Shown here in pieces: positions 14,748 to 21,769 of a stretch of DNA of 25,990 nucleotides. The notes beneath the pieces are model-generated. The model searched no databases and was not told where the DNA came from. It saw nothing but the letters and a program-made list of their open reading frames with translations. The stretch comes from a virus. A program made the translations under genes and the position numbers. The stretch is taken from positions 1 through 25,990 of IMG/VR virus record IMGVR_UViG_3300048589_000223. One strand, given 5' to 3'. The stretch's first letter is position 1; every line of letters starts with the position of its first letter.

Positions 14748-16285
14748 GACGCTGCGCCCTTTTTGAACGCAACATTCAGGCTAGTGATCTTGTTCTTGAC
14801 GTTGCGCGTGATTTCAGTGTTCGGCGTGCTGTCGAAGTGATAGCTTTTTGGCGGTGGCGAGCCGATGATCTTGTTGAACAGGTGCCAAGCGCGACCGGCT
14901 TGCTTCTCCGGTGCGCTGTGTGCCCGTGCGTAGGTGCACAGTTGCGCCCACAGGTGCGAATGATCGTCTGCCAGCTTCTTTTTGCCCAGCATCACTTCCT
15001 GCATTTCGCCCGGTACAGCTTCCACCAGTGCTGCGGCTTGCTTCTCAAAACCGCAAGACATGCAGCGCTTTGCAAAAGGCTTGAAACCGCACGATGGGCA
15101 CCCCTTCGCTTCAAAGTCCTCGGGTTCCTTGCGGATGGCCTTATCCAGCTTCTCGCCCATGTCCAGGGCATCTAGGCCGTCAAAGAAAATGCCGGTGTAG
15201 TCTTCGGCAAAGCGGGTGATGTTCCCACTGTGATCCAGCAGCAAGCAGTCTTTTTTCCCGGTCTCCGGGCTGGAGCGCAGGCCACGGCCCCACATCTGGA
15301 TCGCGGTCGAAAGCGATTTGCGCAGCGGTCGGCAATCGACCACGCACCCGACGTCTGGCACGTCGAAACCTTTGGCGAGCGCTTCGACCGAAATCAGCAC
15401 GCGCAACATCGAATCGCGCTTGCTGTACTCCTTGATCAGAAGCTCGCGCTCGGGCGCGGTGGTCTCGCTCGTGAAGACGGCGGCCATCACACCAGCGTCC
15501 AAAAACTGACGGGCAAGTTCCTGGCAGTGCTTGATCGTGGCGCCGAAAACGATGGTCTTGCGGTGCTCGCCAAACTTCAGCCACTCCGACACCACGTCGC
15601 CAACAATTTCCATGCCGCGATCTTCAGCAGCTCGGTCGGTCCATTCACCGCCCGCAGTGGCTGCGCCCGTCATGTCGGCCCGCTTGCACGAGAACACCCG
15701 CATGGGCACCAGCACGCCGGACTGCGTGAGTTCGTGCATCGTGGTGGCGTTGATCAGATTCGTGAAAAGCTTGCCCAGGCCGGGTGAGAACGGCGTGGCA
15801 GACAGGCCGATACAAACGGCTTTCGTGGTCTGGATGTATTCAGTCCAAACCTTCAGCTGGGTGTGCGCTTCATCAATGATGATCACGTCCGCTTCGGGCC
15901 AATAGCCGCGCTTTGCCAGCGTCTGAGCACTGGCGATCTGGTACGGCATTTCGGTGTTGCGGCGCCAGTGGTTCGCCTGCACGATGCCGTGAGCTGCCAG
16001 CCCGTAGGCGTCGGCTGTCTTGCTGGTTTGGTTGATCAGCGTGGTCCGGTCACACAAGAAAACCACCTTGCGGCCCTTCGCCAGCGCTTCGTGTGCGATG
16101 CGGTGCCCGAGGTAGGTCTTGCCCGACCCGGTGGGGCTCATGATCAGCTGGTTCTTGTGGCCGTCGCGGAAGCCCTGGCGCAGCGCTTGGTGGGCGGTGC
16201 TCTGGAACGGGCGTGGTTCTGGAAAGGTGGCGCTGGCGTAGTTCGGGGCATCGTCCAGCAAGCGCACCTGGGTTGTGGTGTTCAT
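14744..16285 (-). CDS. SF2 DEAD/DEAH-type helicase with zinc ribbon
   Basis: This 513-residue helicase has motif I PTGSGKT at 51-57, motif II DEAH at 138-141, motif III SAT at 162-164, and motif VI in QMWGRGLRSSP at 330-340. A C-terminal Cys4 zinc ribbon (CPSCG at 396-400, CMSCG at 408-412) follows, and the last 80 residues form an extra domain. The layout matches phage replicative or replication-restart helicases paired with Toprim primases. It overlaps the primase downstream and the ParB-like gene upstream by 4 nt each. Confidence 0.92.
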   Translation of the reverse strand: MNTTTQVRLLDDAPNYASATFPEPRPFQSTAHQALRQGFRDGHKNQLIMSPTGSGKTYLGHRIAHEALAKGRKVVFLCDRTTLINQTSKTADAYGLAAHGIVQANHWRRNTEMPYQIASAQTLAKRGYWPEADVIIIDEAHTQLKVWTEYIQTTKAVCIGLSATPFSPGLGKLFTNLINATTMHELTQSGVLVPMRVFSCKRADMTGAATAGGEWTDRAAEDRGMEIVGDVVSEWLKFGEHRKTIVFGATIKHCQELARQFLDAGVMAAVFTSETTAPERELLIKEYSKRDSMLRVLISVEALAKGFDVPDVGCVVDCRPLRKSLSTAIQMWGRGLRSSPETGKKDCLLLDHSGNITRFAEDYTGIFFDGLDALDMGEKLDKAIRKEPEDFEAKGCPSCGFKPFAKRCMSCGFEKQAAALVEAVPGEMQEVMLGKKKLADDHSHLWAQLCTYARAHSAPEKQAGRAWHLFNKIIGSPPPKSYHFDSTPNTEITRNVKNKITSLNVAFKKGAAS

Positions 16286-17085
16286 GCTGCTGCCTTCACC
16301 AGTTGTTCGAGCTTGGCAATCTGGCGGTCACGCGACTTCACCAGCGCAATCGCCTCGTTACAGCGGTTCATGTAGCCGTCGCGGGCTTGCTTGAGCTGGG
16401 CAATCTCAGCCTTCAGTTGCTTGTTTTCAGCAGCCAGCGCAGCCAGCGGCGCATCGGACTCAAGCAAGGTCGCCACCAGGGCGCGGTCGGCAGCTTCAGC
16501 ATCGGCTTGTGCGGCGAGTTCTTCGGCGCTTGGGCCGTCGTCTTCTGGCTCCACCACTGGCTCGGGCTTGGCTTTTGTCGCTGGCTTGGCTGACTTGCCA
16601 TTGGCGGCTTGTGCGGCTTGCTTGACCGACATCTCGCCTGACTTCACCTTGTCCGCCAGACCGGCTTTCTGCGCTGCTTGCGCTTGCTGAATCGTCTTTT
16701 TGGATACGCCAGCCTCTGCTGCCATTGCCTCTTGGCTTAATGTGGAACCAGGTTCCACATTAGCTTTTGGCTTGCCCACCGGCTTCCAAGCGTGAATGGC
16801 AACGATGGCAATGGCCCGCTGCGACCCGGTGATGTGACGACGCGCGTCGTTCATCGCCTTCACAAAATCAACAGGGTCGATTTCTTCGTTGAACGGCACC
16901 GTTGGGCAGTCCATGCCCAGATCGGTAGCGGCGCGGTAGCGGTTCCAGCCGTCGATCACTTGGTCTTCAAAAATCACGATGGGCATCTGCACACCGATGT
17001 TCTCAATGCTGTCCTTCAGGCTGATGAACTCGGCTTCGGACATAGCGGGCCATGCCGCGCTCAAAGGGTGCTGTTGCAGTTTCAT
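16282..17085 (-). CDS. ParB/Srx-like nuclease-fold DNA-binding protein
   Basis: The 267-residue protein opens with a ParB N-terminal domain: HPLSAAWPAM, LKDSIENIGVQMPIVIF and VIDGWNRYRAA (41-54), where the GWxR motif stands for the usual ERR/HRR nucleotide-binding box. A helix-turn-helix follows at about 115-137 (QEAMAAEAGVSKKTIQQA), then a Lys/Pro/Ala linker and a C-terminal coiled coil (about 213-265). Phage proteins of this type act in DNA binding, partition-like condensation or nicking. A perfect palindrome lies inside its own coding region (16738-16762). Overlaps the helicase and a 38-residue gene by 4 nt. Confidence 0.85.
   Translation of the reverse strand: MKLQQHPLSAAWPAMSEAEFISLKDSIENIGVQMPIVIFEDQVIDGWNRYRAATDLGMDCPTVPFNEEIDPVDFVKAMNDARRHITGSQRAIAIVAIHAWKPVGKPKANVEPGSTLSQEAMAAEAGVSKKTIQQAQAAQKAGLADKVKSGEMSVKQAAQAANGKSAKPATKAKPEPVVEPEDDGPSAEELAAQADAEAADRALVATLLESDAPLAALAAENKQLKAEIAQLKQARDGYMNRCNEAIALVKSRDRQIAKLEQLVKAAA
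16738..16762. repeat. Perfect 25-bp palindrome inside the ParB-like gene
   Basis: TAATGTGGAACC, one central A, then GGTTCCACATTA: 12-base arms with no mismatch. It encodes the linker just before the HTH (about residues 108-116), where sequence constraint should be low. The GTGGAAC half resembles the GTGAAAC half of parS, but with the halves in reverse order. It could be an autoregulatory binding site for the encoded protein or an RNA hairpin. Confidence 0.6.
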
Positions 17086-17198
17086 TTTTGGTGCGGTGGG
17101 GTGAATGAGTCGTATGCGTCAAGCCACAAAGCCGACGACAGCGAGCGATGAATGCATGCGTGTCGAATGAACCGCACAGCGCGTTTGATGAAGCTCAT
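17082..17198 (-). CDS. Micro-protein, 38 aa, unknown function
   Basis: A 38-residue frame (MSFIKRAVRFIRHACIHRSL, then a tail ending DSFTPPHQK) is joined by ATGA overlaps on both sides, to the ParB-like gene and to the 76-residue gene. This double coupling, without gaps, is strong evidence for a real gene despite its size. The N-terminal helix is basic and amphipathic, so membrane or nucleic-acid contact is possible. Confidence 0.7.
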   Translation of the reverse strand: MSFIKRAVRFIRHACIHRSLSSALWLDAYDSFTPPHQK

Positions 17199-17425
17199 AT
17201 GGCCGCCTTCCGAAGCCGCGCACGCTTGTCCGAGTCGGCTTGCTTGCCGAGCGAAATGTGGTTGCGCCCACCGGCCAGAATCTGTTTTGCAGACTGAGCG
17301 GCCTTCGTCCTGGCCGACACAAGCGCGCGCTTTTCGGCGGCTGTAAACGTGGCTCGCGGCGTGCCGCTGAAAGCGTTTCCGGTGCTTTTCGGTGTGCCGT
17401 CATCCCAGTGGGTTGCGTTTTTCAT
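17195..17425 (-). CDS. Small basic phage protein, unknown function
   Basis: The start at 17425 (MKNATHWDDGTPKSTGNAFS) forms an ATGA overlap with the HNH/HTH gene; a longer in-frame extension would read through that gene and is rejected. The 76 residues are rich in Lys, Arg, Ala and Ser (FTAAEKRALVSARTKAAQSA, closing KRARLRKAAI), consistent with nucleic-acid binding. No named family. Confidence 0.65.
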   Translation of the reverse strand: MKNATHWDDGTPKSTGNAFSGTPRATFTAAEKRALVSARTKAAQSAKQILAGGRNHISLGKQADSDKRARLRKAAI

Positions 17426-17940
17426 GCGCGCGCTCCCAAGCCAGCAAAAGGGCTGCTGTAGTCGCGGTGAACCTTGCCCAGCCGCACCTTGGAAACGTGC
17501 GCCTGCGACACGCCAAGCGCGGCAGCCAGCGCCACGCCGGTTTCGTTGCTCGTGCGTATCCGGTGAACATCCATGGGCGTCAGTCGCGTAATGCCCATCA
17601 GCCGCCTCGTGCGCTGACTGCTGGCGCTGCGCACCAAGCCGCCCATCAGGCCCTTTTTGGCCAGATCGGCTGCGATCTGCTGGCGCGTCACAGCCTGGAT
17701 GTGCTCGGGGTTGACGCACAGCGGCGTGTTGCAAGTCATCCGCACCATGCGGCCCTTGAGCGGCCCCAGCAGCTCAGTGAACAGCGTGCGGCGCACCATG
17801 ACAGTCGACCCGTTGTGACGGTGTGCCGGGTGCCCGTTGCAGCACGCGCCTTGCCAGATCAGACAATCGGCGTCTTCTACTGTGCGGGCCAGCAGGCGCT
17901 GAACCAGCTGGTTGTCCGCTGTCTGTTCAATGGCTCTCAT
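17422..17940 (-). CDS. HNH-fold plus HTH protein, copy 2
   Basis: Paralogue of 12923-13426, 172 residues. The same blocks appear in the same order: CLIWQGACCNG, VRRTLFTELLGPL, MTCNTPLCVNPEHI, then RLTPMDVHRIRTSNETGVAL with GVSQAHVSKVRLG and an identical HRDYSSPFAGLGAR end. As in copy 1 the expected His before the first Cys of the HNH core is Met. It is the second gene after the leftward promoter, beside the Cro-like repressor, so this copy may have a regulatory role. Overlaps both neighbours by 4 nt. Confidence 0.78.
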   Translation of the reverse strand: MRAIEQTADNQLVQRLLARTVEDADCLIWQGACCNGHPAHRHNGSTVMVRRTLFTELLGPLKGRMVRMTCNTPLCVNPEHIQAVTRQQIAADLAKKGLMGGLVRSASSQRTRRLMGITRLTPMDVHRIRTSNETGVALAAALGVSQAHVSKVRLGKVHRDYSSPFAGLGARA

Positions 17941-18173
17941 TTCCCCGCCCCTCCCTCATCCGCGCCGCCGAGTCTCTCGCGCCGCAAGTTGCGCTGCAAC
18001 ACACTGGCTGGCACCTTGATCCCGCGCCGCATGCAAGCCGCAAGAACGCGGTCAGCAAGGCGAGGCGGCAAATCGTCAGGCCACTGCGAAATTGCAGAGC
18101 TGGTTGTGCCGATTGCGATCGCTGCTGCGGTGACCGTCCCACCGAGAAGTTCAATGGCAGTAATTTTGTTCAT
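17937..18173 (-). CDS. Cro/YdaS-like repressor
   Basis: This 78-residue protein is a compact Cro-type DNA-binding protein: MNKITAIELLGGTVTAAAIA leads into a helix-turn-helix (about 13-31, IGTTSSAISQWPDDLP) and LADRVLAACMRRG, a common layout in phage Cro and YdaS-like proteins. It is the first leftward gene. Three 12-bp palindromes lie directly upstream, and the predicted leftward promoter starts transcription at or near the first base of the ATG with no ribosome site, implying leaderless translation. It presumably binds these palindromes and controls both divergent promoters. No separate CI-like repressor is seen in the window. Confidence 0.85.
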   Translation of the reverse strand: MNKITAIELLGGTVTAAAIAIGTTSSAISQWPDDLPPRLADRVLAACMRRGIKVPASVLQRNLRRERLGGADEGGAGK

Positions 18174-18179
18174 GACGCC

Positions 18180-18208
18180 ATCTTAGCGCGCTAATCAGGA
18201 ACACGCAA
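18180..18208 (-). promoter_or_regulatory. Leftward promoter for the repressor operon
   Basis: On the minus strand: -35 TTGCGT (18203-18208), a 17-base spacer, and -10 TAAGAT (18180-18185). The expected start of transcription is at about 18173, the A of the ATG, so the mRNA would be leaderless. Operator O1 overlaps the -10 and spacer. Confidence 0.6.
18183..18194. promoter_or_regulatory. Operator O1 (TTAGCGCGCTAA)
   Basis: A perfect 12-bp palindrome that overlaps the -10 region of the leftward promoter. Occupancy would shut off the repressor operon, giving autoregulation. Confidence 0.75.
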
Positions 18209-18238
18209 GCCCGATGAAAAATATTTTGCAGACTTACG

Positions 18239-18250
18239 TTAGAGCGCTTG
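18239..18250. promoter_or_regulatory. Operator O2 (TTAGAGCGCTTG)
   Basis: Matches O1 at 9 of 12 positions and keeps the TTAG and GCGCT core. It overlaps the -35 of the rightward promoter. As the least symmetric copy it is probably the weakest site. Confidence 0.6.
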
Positions 18251-18276
18251 CTTTTTGTTGTTAGCGCGCTTACAAT
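18248..18276 (+). promoter_or_regulatory. Rightward early promoter
   Basis: -35 TTGCTT (18248-18253), 17-base spacer, -10 TACAAT (18271-18276), giving a start near 18283, about 35 bases before the first rightward gene. O2 touches the -35 and O3 touches the -10, so repressor binding would block it. Its transcript would cover the early genes and, if no terminator intervenes, the cassette array. Confidence 0.7.
18261..18272. promoter_or_regulatory. Operator O3 (TTAGCGCGCTTA)
   Basis: Matches O1 at 11 of 12 positions and lies in the spacer and first bases of the rightward -10. With O1 and O2 it makes a three-operator control region. Confidence 0.75.
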
Positions 18277-18317
18277 AGCTCCATGCCGCACTTCAAGCGG
18301 TCAACCGGAGCAAGACG

Positions 18318-18533
18318 ATGACCCCGATGCAAACACTCACCGCCGCGATCCAGGCGGGCCACCGTCCAAGTGCCACGGACACGATGCAGATGCTCTATGA
18401 GCTGGCATCGGCCAGCAACAACTGCTGGGATGAATTCGATTGGATGAGCACCGGCCCGGAGGATTGGGCCGATGTCATCTGCCAGGCTCAGAAATGCCTG
18501 AGCGATCCAGCTTTGTGCGAGGTGGCGCAATGA
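18318..18533 (+). CDS. First rightward early gene, unknown function
   Basis: The 71-residue protein (MTPMQTLTAAIQAGHRPSAT, then NNCWDEFDWMSTGPEDWADV) has a GGAG ribosome site and is the first gene of the rightward transcript. It is acidic and probably helical. First genes of such operons are often early regulators or host-takeover factors, but no family is recognised. Confidence 0.65.
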   Translation: MTPMQTLTAAIQAGHRPSATDTMQMLYELASASNNCWDEFDWMSTGPEDWADVICQAQKCLSDPALCEVAQ

Positions 18534-18697
18534 ACACCACCCGCAAATACAGCCGAACGATGGAAGAGGCATTCGGCCCCGGCCATCGTGGCGGCATCTA
18601 CACCACGCCCGAACACATCCACCCACACGACAAAATCGTTTTGTGGTTCAGCGCAGCCGCTGGGCTGGGCTTCCTCGCCATTCTCATTTGGAGCTGA
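18530..18697 (+). CDS. Small membrane-anchored phage protein
   Basis: Starting at 18530 in an ATGA overlap, this 55-residue protein (MNTTRKYSRTMEEAFGPGHR) ends in one membrane helix (IVLWFSAAAGLGFLAILIWS), so it is a C-tail-anchored protein. The RTMEEAFGP block is common to short membrane proteins of many Burkholderiales-type phages. Role unknown. Confidence 0.7.
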   Translation: MNTTRKYSRTMEEAFGPGHRGGIYTTPEHIHPHDKIVLWFSAAAGLGFLAILIWS

Positions 18698-18699
18698 TT

Positions 18700-18996
18700 A
18701 TGAAAACCGTAACTTTTCAGGCAAACGTCTACAAAGCAGATTACCACTGCATGGCTGAGATTGAATCAGGCGAGCAAATGCCGTATGTGTTTAATTTTGA
18801 GAATGAGACTTTAGTAAAAATTGGAACGGCAGTCGTCACCATAACGTTGTTTGACAACGCCAAATTTCAAGAAAAGGAGCTAGAACGTTTGAACAAGAAA
18901 CTGGCCGATGTAAGGGCAGACAACCAGCACCGAGAGAATGCCATCCTAGACCGCATCAGCAAGCTGCAAGCCATTGGCTATGAGGCGCAATCATGA
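18700..18996 (+). CDS. Small phage protein with coiled-coil tail
   Basis: The start at 18700 has a GGAG ribosome site and gives 98 residues; the longer frame upstream overlaps the previous gene and is rejected. The N-terminal half (MKTVTFQANVYKADYHCMAE) looks beta-rich and the C-terminal half (FQEKELERLNKKLADVRADN) is a charged coil. The base composition is more AT-rich than in its neighbours, a possible sign of recent gain. No named family. Confidence 0.65.
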   Translation: MKTVTFQANVYKADYHCMAEIESGEQMPYVFNFENETLVKIGTAVVTITLFDNAKFQEKELERLNKKLADVRADNQHRENAILDRISKLQAIGYEAQS

Positions 18997-19163
18997 ACCG
19001 TTATCGCGCCGGACAGCCCGCAGAACCGCCCATCCAGCCGATTGAATACGCGGGCGAGGAGCCAGACGAAAGCATGGTGATGCTGGCTTACATGATCGTT
19101 GCGCTGCTGTTGGTGTGCGCGACCATCGGCATCGGCTTCATTGTTGGGAGGTACTTCTCATGA
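18993..19163 (+). CDS. Single-pass membrane micro-protein (56 aa)
   Basis: This 56-residue frame begins MNRYRAGQPAEPPIQPIEYA and has one strong membrane segment (MLAYMIVALLLVCATIGIGF) followed by a short basic end (VGRYFS). It is joined by ATGA overlaps at both ends (18993-18996 and 19160-19163), which supports it as a real gene. The N-terminal part is Pro- and acid-rich. It may act at the host membrane early in infection. Confidence 0.75.
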   Translation: MNRYRAGQPAEPPIQPIEYAGEEPDESMVMLAYMIVALLLVCATIGIGFIVGRYFS

Positions 19164-19357
19164 TGACCGAATCCGATCTGTATTGCATGGCGATGGAGAG
19201 CCAAACGGCTTATCGGCACATGGAAGAACTGTGCTATCGGCTGGGCTACGAGTTCCCGCCTCGCCTTGAATATCCGGCTGTGCGTGAAGCATTGGCCGAT
19301 CCTTTTTCCACCACCACTAAGCAAAGCCATGAAACACATAGCGGCAGCATTTGTTAA
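19160..19357 (+). CDS. Small phage protein upstream of ERF
   Basis: The ATG at 19160 follows a strong GGGAGG ribosome site and gives 65 residues (MMTESDLYCMAMESQTAYRH). It overlaps the ERF start by 29 nt, so ERF translation may depend on it. The first 40 residues are helical. No motif recognised. Confidence 0.6.
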   Translation: MMTESDLYCMAMESQTAYRHMEELCYRLGYEFPPRLEYPAVREALADPFSTTTKQSHETHSGSIC

Positions 19358-19874
19358 AGCTCAGCAAGCCTTTGGGCCAGCGCTGAAAGAGAAAACCAAT
19401 CCGGCATTCAAGTCGAAGTATGCCGACCTGCAAACCTGCATCGCCGCCGTCATTGACGCGCTCAACAACAACGGCATTGCGCTGGTGCAGCAGACTCACG
19501 AAGATGCGACCGGCGTCACTGTAGAGACCGTGTTTTTGCACGAAACCGGCGAAATGCTTACAAGTGGCCGCTTGCACGTCCCGGCGTCCAAGCAAGACCC
19601 GCAGGGCTACGGCAGCGCGCTCACATATGCCCGCCGCTATTCGCTGATGGCCGCTTGTGGCATTGCCCCGGAAGATGACGATGGAGAGGCCGCCAGCCGC
19701 CGAGCCCCCGATGTGGCATCCATCATTCGCAGCATATCCAACGCGAACAGCCTGGACATTCTGCGCACGAATTACGAAGCGGCATTGCAAATGCTCGATG
19801 CCCAGCACCACACCGCAATCAAAAAAGCAACCAACGCCCGCAAGGCCGAACTGTCAACCAAGGAAACAGCATGA
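19329..19874 (+). CDS. erf: ERF-family single-strand annealing protein
   Basis: The start at 19329 (MKHIAAAFVKAQQAFGPALK) gives 181 residues. The ERF signature is clear: FKSKYADLQTCIAAVIDALN near the N-terminus, a central HETGEMLTSGRL strand, and QGYGSALTYARRYSLMAACG with acidic EDDDGE after it. ERF proteins anneal complementary single strands during phage recombination and circularise terminally redundant genomes. It is followed in a 4-nt overlap by SSB, its usual partner. Confidence 0.92.
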   Translation: MKHIAAAFVKAQQAFGPALKEKTNPAFKSKYADLQTCIAAVIDALNNNGIALVQQTHEDATGVTVETVFLHETGEMLTSGRLHVPASKQDPQGYGSALTYARRYSLMAACGIAPEDDDGEAASRRAPDVASIIRSISNANSLDILRTNYEAALQMLDAQHHTAIKKATNARKAELSTKETA

Positions 19875-20266
19875 ACAACATCACCATTGCAGGCCAGTTG
19901 GGCCGTGACGCAGAAGTCCGTTTTCTTCCAGACGGCACAGGCGTTGCCTCGTTTTCCGTCGCAGATTCCCAAGGCAAGGAGAAGCCGACGATCTGGTGGC
20001 GATGCAGCCTTTTTGGTAAGCGCGCGGAGTCGCTGGCACCGTACCTCACCAAAGGCCAGTCGGTGACGGTCAGCGGCACCGTGACCGAGCGCGAATACCA
20101 GAAAGACGGCGCGACAGTCAAGGCAATGGAGATCCGCGTGCAAGACGTGGCATTGCAAGGTGGCAAGCGCGATGGCGCAGCACCAGCAGCCCGCGCGCCA
20201 GCGCCACAGCGCGCCGCTGCACCAGCGGGCAGCTTCGACGACATGGAATCGGATATTCCGTTCTAG
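19871..20266 (+). CDS. ssb: Single-stranded DNA-binding protein
   Basis: The 131-residue protein has an SSB OB-fold: MNNITIAGQLGRDAEVRFLP, the FSVAD strand, WWRCSLFGKRAESLAPYLTK and GQSVTVSGTVTEREYQKDG. A Pro/Ala linker leads to the acidic tip DDMESDIPF, the tail with which SSBs recruit recombination and replication proteins. ATGA overlap with ERF. Confidence 0.95.
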   Translation: MNNITIAGQLGRDAEVRFLPDGTGVASFSVADSQGKEKPTIWWRCSLFGKRAESLAPYLTKGQSVTVSGTVTEREYQKDGATVKAMEIRVQDVALQGGKRDGAAPAARAPAPQRAAAPAGSFDDMESDIPF

Positions 20267-20279
20267 AGCGAGCGCAGCC

Positions 20280-20774
20280 ATGAGCAAATTGACACTGTTT
20301 GACGCCGCGCAGTCGGTGCGCGAATCGCTGGCAACGGTTGACGCCGAAACTGGCGAGCTGACCGACGCCTACACAAGCAGCCGTGAGCTGTTCGAGCGCA
20401 AGGGCGGCGCGTGCGTGGCCTACTCGATTGAAGAAGCTGGGCAGATCGAAGCCGCTCGCAGCATGCTGCACGCAATGGGCCAGCAGCTCAAAGCCCGCGA
20501 AGCGCGGCTAGAGCAATTTCGCGGCTACATGCTCGATTGCATGAAGGCCGCTGGCATCACCAAATTGTCAGCCGATGGCCTGGCAACCGCCACGCTCTAT
20601 CCCGACCGCGATGAATCGGTCGAGCTTGACGCCGATGCGGTTTTCCCGCCTGAGCTGTGCGCAGATCCCAAGCCACCGCTGCCCAGCAAGTCAAAGATTC
20701 GCGCCGCCATCCTTGCGGGCGAACCAGTCTCTGGCGCTCGCATCGTTCGCCGTGATCGATTGACCATCCGGTGA
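20280..20774 (+). CDS. Gp157-like (Sipho_Gp157) protein
   Basis: From the ATG at 20280 the protein has 164 residues. It has a helical first half (AYSIEEAGQIEAARSMLHAM, LEQFRGYMLDCMKAAGITKL), then the FPPELCADPKP turn and a basic end (KSKIRAAILAGEPVSGARIV). This order is that of the Siphovirus Gp157 family, which neighbours ERF, RecT or SSB genes in many phages and is linked to recombination or phage resistance. It stands 13 bases after ssb. The exact role is unknown. Confidence 0.8.
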   Translation: MSKLTLFDAAQSVRESLATVDAETGELTDAYTSSRELFERKGGACVAYSIEEAGQIEAARSMLHAMGQQLKAREARLEQFRGYMLDCMKAAGITKLSADGLATATLYPDRDESVELDADAVFPPELCADPKPPLPSKSKIRAAILAGEPVSGARIVRRDRLTIR

Positions 20775-20779
20775 TCCCA

Positions 20780-20941
20780 ATGACCGGCCCCGACACCGAA
20801 GCCCGCGAGCTGACCGAGCGCGAGGCCCGCCGGGCACTGCGCGAGCAGTTTTATCTGCCGCCAGATTTTGAAGACACGAGCCCTGGCTGGGAGATTGAGC
20901 CGACAGAAGAGCAAGCCATCCGAAAAACATTGAAAGGCTGA
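20780..20941 (+). CDS. Small acidic phage protein (53 aa)
   Basis: A 53-residue frame (MTGPDTEARELTEREARRAL, then EIEPTEEQAIRKTLKG) fits between the Gp157-like gene and the next with one base to spare. A GTG at 20771 in the same frame makes a GTGA overlap with the upstream stop and could be the true start, adding three residues. No ribosome site is seen for either. Charged, helical, unknown role. Confidence 0.65.
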   Translation: MTGPDTEARELTEREARRALREQFYLPPDFEDTSPGWEIEPTEEQAIRKTLKG

Positions 20942-20942
20942 C

Positions 20943-21524
20943 ATGACCCGCAAAACCACCGCATACACCCGCCGCCGCGCACAGGGCACAATCCGACCGC
21001 TATCCGACGGCATCACCATGACCCGCATGCACAACACCCGCCTGAGCCAGGCTGAATACAACCGCATCATGGATCCCTGCCGCGCCGCGTGTGCAGCTCG
21101 ATCGCATTTTGAAGGACGCCAAATGAACACCGCCGAACAACTGGCCCGACGACTCAACAGCATCTTTATCAGCGAGATGATCCAAGCCGTTGAAGCCACC
21201 AAAATTGCCAATGAGCTTCGCCGCTTGAACGCTGAAAACGAAGAACTCCGCGCCGACCGAGATAGCTGGCTTGAACAGTGCTCCCAGCGCGTTGCCGACT
21301 GGCATAGCGAACACGTAAAAGTGCAAGAGCTTGAGGCTGAAGTAAAGCGCTTTCGACAAGACGCGCTGAATGAGAAGGCTGCGCGGCAGGCGTTGGAAGC
21401 TGTGCAGCCACAGCCAGCGCAGCAGCACACCAACCCCGCCCCTGACCAACGCAAGTGCCCCATGCAGCCGACTTGCGAAGCCTTGGCCCGGGCGGTAATG
21501 CTCGAACAAGGAGGCACATCATGA
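20943..21524 (+). CDS. Phage protein with basic head and coiled coil
   Basis: The 193-residue frame has three parts: a basic N-terminus (TAYTRRRAQGTIRPLSDGIT), a long coiled coil (about 62-150), and a Cys-containing C-terminus (KCPMQPTCEALARAVM). A second ATG at 21123 (MNTAEQLARRLNS) is preceded by an AAGGA ribosome site, so the coiled-coil part may also be made alone, or two genes may be fused here. The N-terminal part matches small phage proteins of the RRRAQGTIR type. Confidence 0.65.
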   Translation: MTRKTTAYTRRRAQGTIRPLSDGITMTRMHNTRLSQAEYNRIMDPCRAACAARSHFEGRQMNTAEQLARRLNSIFISEMIQAVEATKIANELRRLNAENEELRADRDSWLEQCSQRVADWHSEHVKVQELEAEVKRFRQDALNEKAARQALEAVQPQPAQQHTNPAPDQRKCPMQPTCEALARAVMLEQGGTS

Positions 21525-21769
21525 CGCGCCCGGACTACTGCCCCGTGGCTCAAGAGCCATGTCAAGCCGTGTGCTACGTGAGCGGTGTTCGATGCGTTAT
21601 CCGTGACGGACGCCCGGTCCCCGCACCCCAGCCAGCACAAAGGCCGCTGAGCGTGCAGGAGGTCGAATCAATCATTGCCCAACACGATTACGAGATTCAC
21701 GGCGACCGCGCCAGATACATCGTGCGGATGACTGAGCGCGCCCACGGCATCACGAAAGGGAAGCCATGA
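21521..21769 (+). CDS. Small Cys-containing phage protein
   Basis: Starting in an ATGA overlap at 21521, this 82-residue protein has four cysteines in its N-terminus (YCPVAQEPCQAVCYVSGVRC), which could bind a metal ion or form a small knuckle. The C-terminal part is an amphipathic helical region. It follows the coiled-coil protein and overlaps the AlpA-like gene. Function unknown. Confidence 0.65.
   Translation: MTRPDYCPVAQEPCQAVCYVSGVRCVIRDGRPVPAPQPAQRPLSVQEVESIIAQHDYEIHGDRARYIVRMTERAHGITKGKP

Noticed and set aside
17195-17734. 179-codon minus frame reading through the HNH/HTH paralogue
   Set aside because: Only the last 76 codons (from 17425) look like a protein and have an ATGA overlap; the rest is an alternative frame of the HNH/HTH gene.
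20597-21640. 347-codon minus-strand frame
   Set aside because: Ser/Cys/Arg-rich text opposite four coupled plus-strand genes; no sensible domain or start.
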